Below, piece by piece: positions 13,741 through 16,467 of a DNA stretch of 16,467 nt. The position numbers were made by a program, and so were the translations under genes. The stretch comes from Clostridiales bacterium (lineage in GTDB: Bacteria; Bacillota_A; Clostridia; Oscillospirales; Oscillospiraceae), in contig JALFGI010000056.1 of NCBI GenBank assembly GCA_022777455.1, positions 1 to 16,467 of the forward strand. The letters run 5' to 3'. A model generated the notes under the pieces. That model saw nothing but the letters and a program-made list of their open reading frames with translations. It had not been told where the DNA came from and ran no database searches. The stretch's first letter is position 1; each line of letters starts with the position of its first letter.

Positions 13741-14442
13741 ATGCTGGAAAGTGTGAATAGTGCCCTGTCTGGCTTTTTCTCCCAGCGGCTGGTGAACATT
13801 CTGGTGGAATCCTTTCCCAAAATGCTGCTGCCGGGGCTGAAAATGACCATCCCCCTCACGGCTATCTCCTTTTCCATTGCCCTTGTTATCGCGGTGATCG
13901 CCGCCATGATTCAGGTGGCTAAAATCCCGGTGCTGCGGCAGATCATCCGGTTTTATATCTGGGTGGTGCGGGGCACGCCGCTGCTGGTGCAGCTGTACGT
14001 GGTGTTCTATGGCCTGCCCAATCTGGGCATTGTTCTGGAGCCCTTCCCCACGGCGGTGCTGGTGTTCTCCATCAACGAGGGCGCTTACTGCGCGGAGACC
14101 ATGCGGGCCGCTATTGAATCCGTCCCCAGGGGGCAGTTGGAGGCAGGTGTGTGCGTGGGCATGAGCTGGATGCAGACCATGTTCCATGTGATTTTGCCCC
14201 AGGCCTTCCGTACGGCCTTCCCGCCCCTGTCCAATTCCCTGATCTCCATGCTGAAGGATACCTCCCTTGCCGCCAACATCACGGTGATGGAGATGTTCAT
14301 GGTCACCCAGCGGATCGCCTCCCGGTATTATGAGCATCTGGCCCTGTACATCGAGGTGGCACTGATCTATCTGCTGTTCTGCACTGTGCTGACCAAGGTT
14401 CAGGCCGTCTGCGAAAAGAAGTTGGCGACCTACGGCTTTTAA
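13741..14442 (+). CDS. Polar amino acid ABC transporter permease (233 aa)
   Basis: A membrane subunit of a HisM/GlnP-type importer. Hydrophobic segments lie at about 36-57, 70-92, 100-116, 163-182 and 200-220. The cytoplasmic EAA loop that docks on the ATPase is visible at 134-153 (EAGVCVGMSWMQTMFHVILP). The typical WVVRGTPLLVQLYVVFYGLP (75-94) and NEGAYCAETMRAAIESVPRG (112-131) segments mark the amino-acid family. Start ATG 13741 has AAGGAGG upstream. It is the only permease gene, so the transporter probably uses a homodimer. Substrate specificity within polar amino acids is not decided. Confidence 0.93.
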   Translation: MLESVNSALSGFFSQRLVNILVESFPKMLLPGLKMTIPLTAISFSIALVIAVIAAMIQVAKIPVLRQIIRFYIWVVRGTPLLVQLYVVFYGLPNLGIVLEPFPTAVLVFSINEGAYCAETMRAAIESVPRGQLEAGVCVGMSWMQTMFHVILPQAFRTAFPPLSNSLISMLKDTSLAANITVMEMFMVTQRIASRYYEHLALYIEVALIYLLFCTVLTKVQAVCEKKLATYGF

Positions 14443-14454
14443 GGAGGGCGGAAG

Positions 14455-15201
14455 ATGCTGACCATTCATCAGTTGACCAAGCAGTTCGACGGGGTCCGGG
14501 TGCTGAAGGGCGTGGACCTCACCGTGAACAAGGGAGATGTGATCGCCATCATCGGCCAGAGCGGCGGGGGAAAAACCACCCTGCTCCGGTGCATGAACTT
14601 TCTGGAAACCGCGGATTCCGGTGAAATGGAATTTGACGGGGAACGGTTCAACCTGGCGAAAATCTCCAAAAAAGACATTGCCCGCCTGCGCCGGAAAACG
14701 GCCTTTGTATTCCAGAACTACAATCTCTTCCGCAACAAGACCGCTTTGCAGAATGTGATGCTGGGCCTGACGGTGGCAAGAAAAATGCCCAAGGCCCAGG
14801 CGGAGCAGATTGCCCGGGCGGCCCTGGAAAAAGTAGGCCTGGCGGACAAGGCGGACAGCTACCCCAACGCCCTTTCCGGCGGACAGCAGCAGCGGGTGGC
14901 CATCGCCCGGGCCCTGGCCACGGAGCCGGAGATCATCTATTTCGATGAGCCTACCTCCGCGCTGGACCCGGAGCTCACCGGTGAAGTGCTCTCCGTTATG
15001 CGCTCTCTGGCGGAGGAGGGGATGACCATGCTGGTGGTCACCCATGAGTTGGGCTTCGCCAGGAATGTATCCACAAAAGTAATCTTCATGGAACAGGGTT
15101 CCGTGGTGGAAGCCGGCCCCTCTGTGGAGTTCTTTGCAAACCCGAGGGAGGCGCGTACCCGCGCATTCCTGAACACTATCTCACAACACGAAAAGGAGTA
15201 A
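14455..15201 (+). CDS. Polar amino acid ABC transporter ATP-binding protein (248 aa)
   Basis: The motor subunit, GlnQ/HisP family. Motifs in order: Walker [10 protein letters not shown] (34-42), Q-loop Q87 in VFQNYNLF, signature LSGGQQQR (140-147), Walker B IIYFDEP (160-166) with catalytic E165, D-loop SALD, and switch H197 in VTHE. Length is standard. Walker A has Gly where family members usually have Ser (GPSGSGKS), a mild variant that still fits GxxGxGK[ST]. It starts 12 nt after the permease with AAGGAGG, and is followed after 6 nt by the binding-protein gene. Confidence 0.96.
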   Translation: MLTIHQLTKQFDGVRVLKGVDLTVNKGDVIAIIGQSGGGKTTLLRCMNFLETADSGEMEFDGERFNLAKISKKDIARLRRKTAFVFQNYNLFRNKTALQNVMLGLTVARKMPKAQAEQIARAALEKVGLADKADSYPNALSGGQQQRVAIARALATEPEIIYFDEPTSALDPELTGEVLSVMRSLAEEGMTMLVVTHELGFARNVSTKVIFMEQGSVVEAGPSVEFFANPREARTRAFLNTISQHEKE

Positions 15202-15207
15202 TGCAAC

Positions 15208-15999
15208 ATGAAAAAACTGTTTTCTGCCCTGCTGGCGGTTCTGATGCTGGCGGGTATGCTGACCATGGCCGTTTCTGCCGAGGGAGAGCAGGATCTGCTT
15301 GCTGTGATTCAGCAGCGCGGCACCATCATCATCGGCCTGGAAGGCGACTGGGCACCCTGGTCCTTCCTGGGTGACGACGACCAGCTGACGGGCTTTGATG
15401 TGGAAGTGGCCCGGGCCATTGCCGCAAAGCTGGGTGTGGAGGCTGAGATCATTCCCGGAGAATGGGACGGCCTGTTCGCCGGTATGGATGCCGGTCGGTA
15501 TGACATTGTGGTCAACGGCGTGGAGGTCACCCCTGAGCGCACGGAGAAGTACGATTTTGCCGATCCCTATGCCTACATCCGCACCGCACTGATCGTCCGG
15601 GGCGACAATGAGGATATCAAAACCTTCGAGGACCTGAAGGGGAAGAAGACTGCCAATTCCATTGCTTCCACCTATATGTATCTGGCGGAGGATTACGGCG
15701 CCACCTGCTACGGCGTGGATACCCTGGATGAGACCCTGACCATGGTGCTCCAGGGCCGGGTGGACGCCACCCTGAATGCCAACGTCTCCTACACCGACTA
15801 CATGGCTCAGCACCCGGATGCCAACCTGAAGGTGGTCGCCACCACCGAGGATGCCACCAATGTGGCCATCCCCATGCGTAAGGGAGAGGAAACCGCTTCC
15901 CTGCGCGAGACCATCAACCAGGCCATTGCCGAACTCCATGAGGAGGGCGTGATTTCGGAGCTTTCCCTGAAATTCTTCGGCGAGGATATTTCCAAGTAA
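15208..15999 (+). CDS. Amino acid ABC transporter substrate-binding protein (263 aa)
   Basis: An extracytoplasmic solute-binding protein, family 3. Residues 1-24 are a signal peptide (KK, hydrophobic core, AVSA cleavage site). The two-lobed fold follows: GLEGDWAPWSF (43-53), TGFDVEVARAIAAKLG (61-76), and the ligand carboxylate-binding Arg111 in EVTPERTEKYDFADPY. No cysteine lies near the signal peptide; the only one is C167. Where a lipobox LxxC would be expected the sequence reads LAGM, so the protein looks secreted and not lipid-anchored, which is odd for a Gram-positive binding protein. It is last in the operon. Its 3' 89 nt are repeated exactly, inverted, at the window end. Confidence 0.93.
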   Translation: MKKLFSALLAVLMLAGMLTMAVSAEGEQDLLAVIQQRGTIIIGLEGDWAPWSFLGDDDQLTGFDVEVARAIAAKLGVEAEIIPGEWDGLFAGMDAGRYDIVVNGVEVTPERTEKYDFADPYAYIRTALIVRGDNEDIKTFEDLKGKKTANSIASTYMYLAEDYGATCYGVDTLDETLTMVLQGRVDATLNANVSYTDYMAQHPDANLKVVATTEDATNVAIPMRKGEETASLRETINQAIAELHEEGVISELSLKFFGEDISK

Positions 16000-16029
16000 T
16001 TCCCAAAATCATTTCCAAATTTCAAAATG

Positions 16030-16060
16030 CCCCGGACGTTTATGCGTTCGGGGCGTTTGA
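16030..16060 (+). terminator. Probable terminator of the transporter operon
   Basis: CCCCGGACG (16030-16038) pairs with CGTTCGGGG (16045-16053), one G-U pair, loop TTTATG, followed by CGTTTGA. The stem is strong but the T tract is poor. It begins 30 nt after the stop codon. Confidence 0.6.
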
Positions 16061-16088
16061 ACATACAGAGCCAGAGTCAGTAATTCAA

Positions 16089-16298
16089 ATTGTAATTTGG
16101 CGTACCGGAACCGACGTCCCCTTGGCTCCCCCTATGGGGGAGCTGGCTGCCCCGTAAGGGGCAGACTGAGAGGGCTGCATGTGTTTTTTTCGGGTGCGAT
16201 TATTTTAACGCGGTACCCTCTCAGTCAGCCTGACGGCTGCCAGCTCTCCCAAAGGGAGAGCCAAGGGCGCTGCCGCGCCAGCGCGTTAAACAACAATT
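16089..16298. repeat. Palindromic MITE-like repeat, copy 2
   Basis: It shares with copy 1 the left end ATTGTAATTTGGCG, the outer stem CCCTTGGCTC (16119-16128)/GAGCCAAGGG (16258-16267), the four small hairpins and the inner stem ACTGAGAGGG/CCCTCTCAGT. The central loop (16175-16215) and the flanks between end and core are unrelated to copy 1. Stems are conserved and loops vary, as expected of an element maintained by its folded structure. Confidence 0.8.
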
Positions 16299-16332
16299 TG
16301 AATTACTGACTCCGGCTCTGTACGTTCAAACG

Positions 16333-16356
16333 CCCCGAACGCATCAACGTCCGGGG
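16333..16356 (-). terminator. Mirror terminator of the second, inverted gene copy
   Basis: CCCCGAACG (16333-16341) with CGTCCGGGG (16348-16356) is the inverted counterpart of the hairpin at 16030-16053; the loop differs by one base. It would end transcription of the minus-strand partial gene. Confidence 0.55.
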
Positions 16357-16378
16357 CGGAATTCATTTCAGTTTTGAA

Positions 16379-16467
16379 TTACTTGGAAATATCCTCGCCG
16401 AAGAATTTCAGGGAAAGCTCCGAAATCACGCCCTCCTCATGGAGTTCGGCAATGGCCTGGTTGATGG
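16379..16467 (-). CDS. Second substrate-binding protein gene, 3' end only (partial)
   Basis: On the minus strand this is the last 29 codons and TAA stop of a gene whose protein ends EEGVISELSLKFFGEDISK, identical in DNA and protein to the C-terminus of the binding protein at 15208-15999. It enters from beyond the window edge, tail to tail with the first copy. The start lies outside the window. Most likely a second transporter or binding-protein gene; alternatively an assembly join at this point. Confidence 0.75.
   Translation of the reverse strand, partial: INQAIAELHEEGVISELSLKFFGEDISK

Larger units (their letters stand above)
15911..16467. repeat. Long inverted repeat around the end of the transporter operon
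   Basis: The left arm 15911-16093 matches the reverse complement of 16293-16467. The outer 92 nt (15911-16002 against 16376-16467), which hold the end of the binding-protein gene, are identical. Next comes a diverged stretch of unequal length (26 against 18 nt). Then 65-nt arms (16029-16093 against 16293-16357) differ at three positions. The 199-bp centre carries palindromic repeat copy 2. The right arm reaches the window end, so the true length is unknown. Confidence 0.9.

Noticed and set aside
13375..15045. 556-aa minus-strand open frame opposite the transporter genes
   Set aside because: It spans parts of three real plus-strand genes, a terminator and a promoter, and its composition is His/Gln/Gly-rich shadow.
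15911..16467. Pure fold-back assembly artefact
   Set aside because: The arms differ by three substitutions and an unequal non-coding stretch, which a self-fold-back of one molecule would not give; a misjoin of two real loci is not excluded.

Overview
The window looks like a chromosomal segment of a Gram-positive gut-type Clostridia bacterium, most likely Oscillospiraceae-like. This is inferred from the Clostridia-style ECF sigma/anti-sigma pair, strong AGGAGG ribosome binding sites with frequent GTG/TTG starts, near-consensus sigma-A promoters with 17-bp spacers, GC-rich chromosomal genes, and a dispersed palindromic repeat of a kind common in that group. No species call is possible from the sequence alone.

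Region 1 (1-6792) is a compact integrated element inside tRNA-Ala(CGC). A 52-bp direct repeat (215-266 and 6713-6764) marks the ends. The intact tRNA lies at the right end (6717-6792, minus), and the left copy is the displaced chromosomal 3' part. The element carries an excisionase-like protein, a replisome organiser, a DnaB-type helicase, a 59-aa protein, a PD-(D/E)XK nuclease and a Cys-rich protein, all rightward. A leftward operon of two unknown genes follows, then a divergent ribbon-helix-helix regulator and the tyrosine integrase. I see no capsid, packaging, relaxase or conjugation gene. It therefore resembles a phage-satellite-like or minimal integrative element that replicates after excision. 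The best-resolved regulatory structure is the divergent promoter pair at 4839-4945. A perfect palindromic operator fills the spacer of the leftward promoter, a near-identical one overlaps the -35 box of the rightward promoter, and a weaker third site lies between them. The adjacent RHH protein is the obvious candidate to bind all three.

Region 2 (6793-11771) is ordinary chromosome. It holds the tRNA promoter, an M28-family zinc aminopeptidase, a GT-C-like polytopic membrane protein, a palindromic repeat, and asparaginyl-tRNA synthetase on the minus strand with its own promoter and terminator.

Region 3 (11772-13660) is an ECF sigma factor translationally coupled to a one-pass membrane anti-sigma-like protein. 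A possible autoregulatory promoter lies upstream and a terminator follows.

Region 4 (13661-16467) is a polar amino acid ABC transporter operon in the order permease, ATPase, substrate-binding protein. The binding protein has a signal peptide but no lipobox cysteine. Its 3' end is repeated in inverted orientation at the window end, so a second tail-to-tail gene copy begins there. A second copy of the palindromic repeat sits between the two arms. The coding parts of the arms are identical while the non-coding parts differ.
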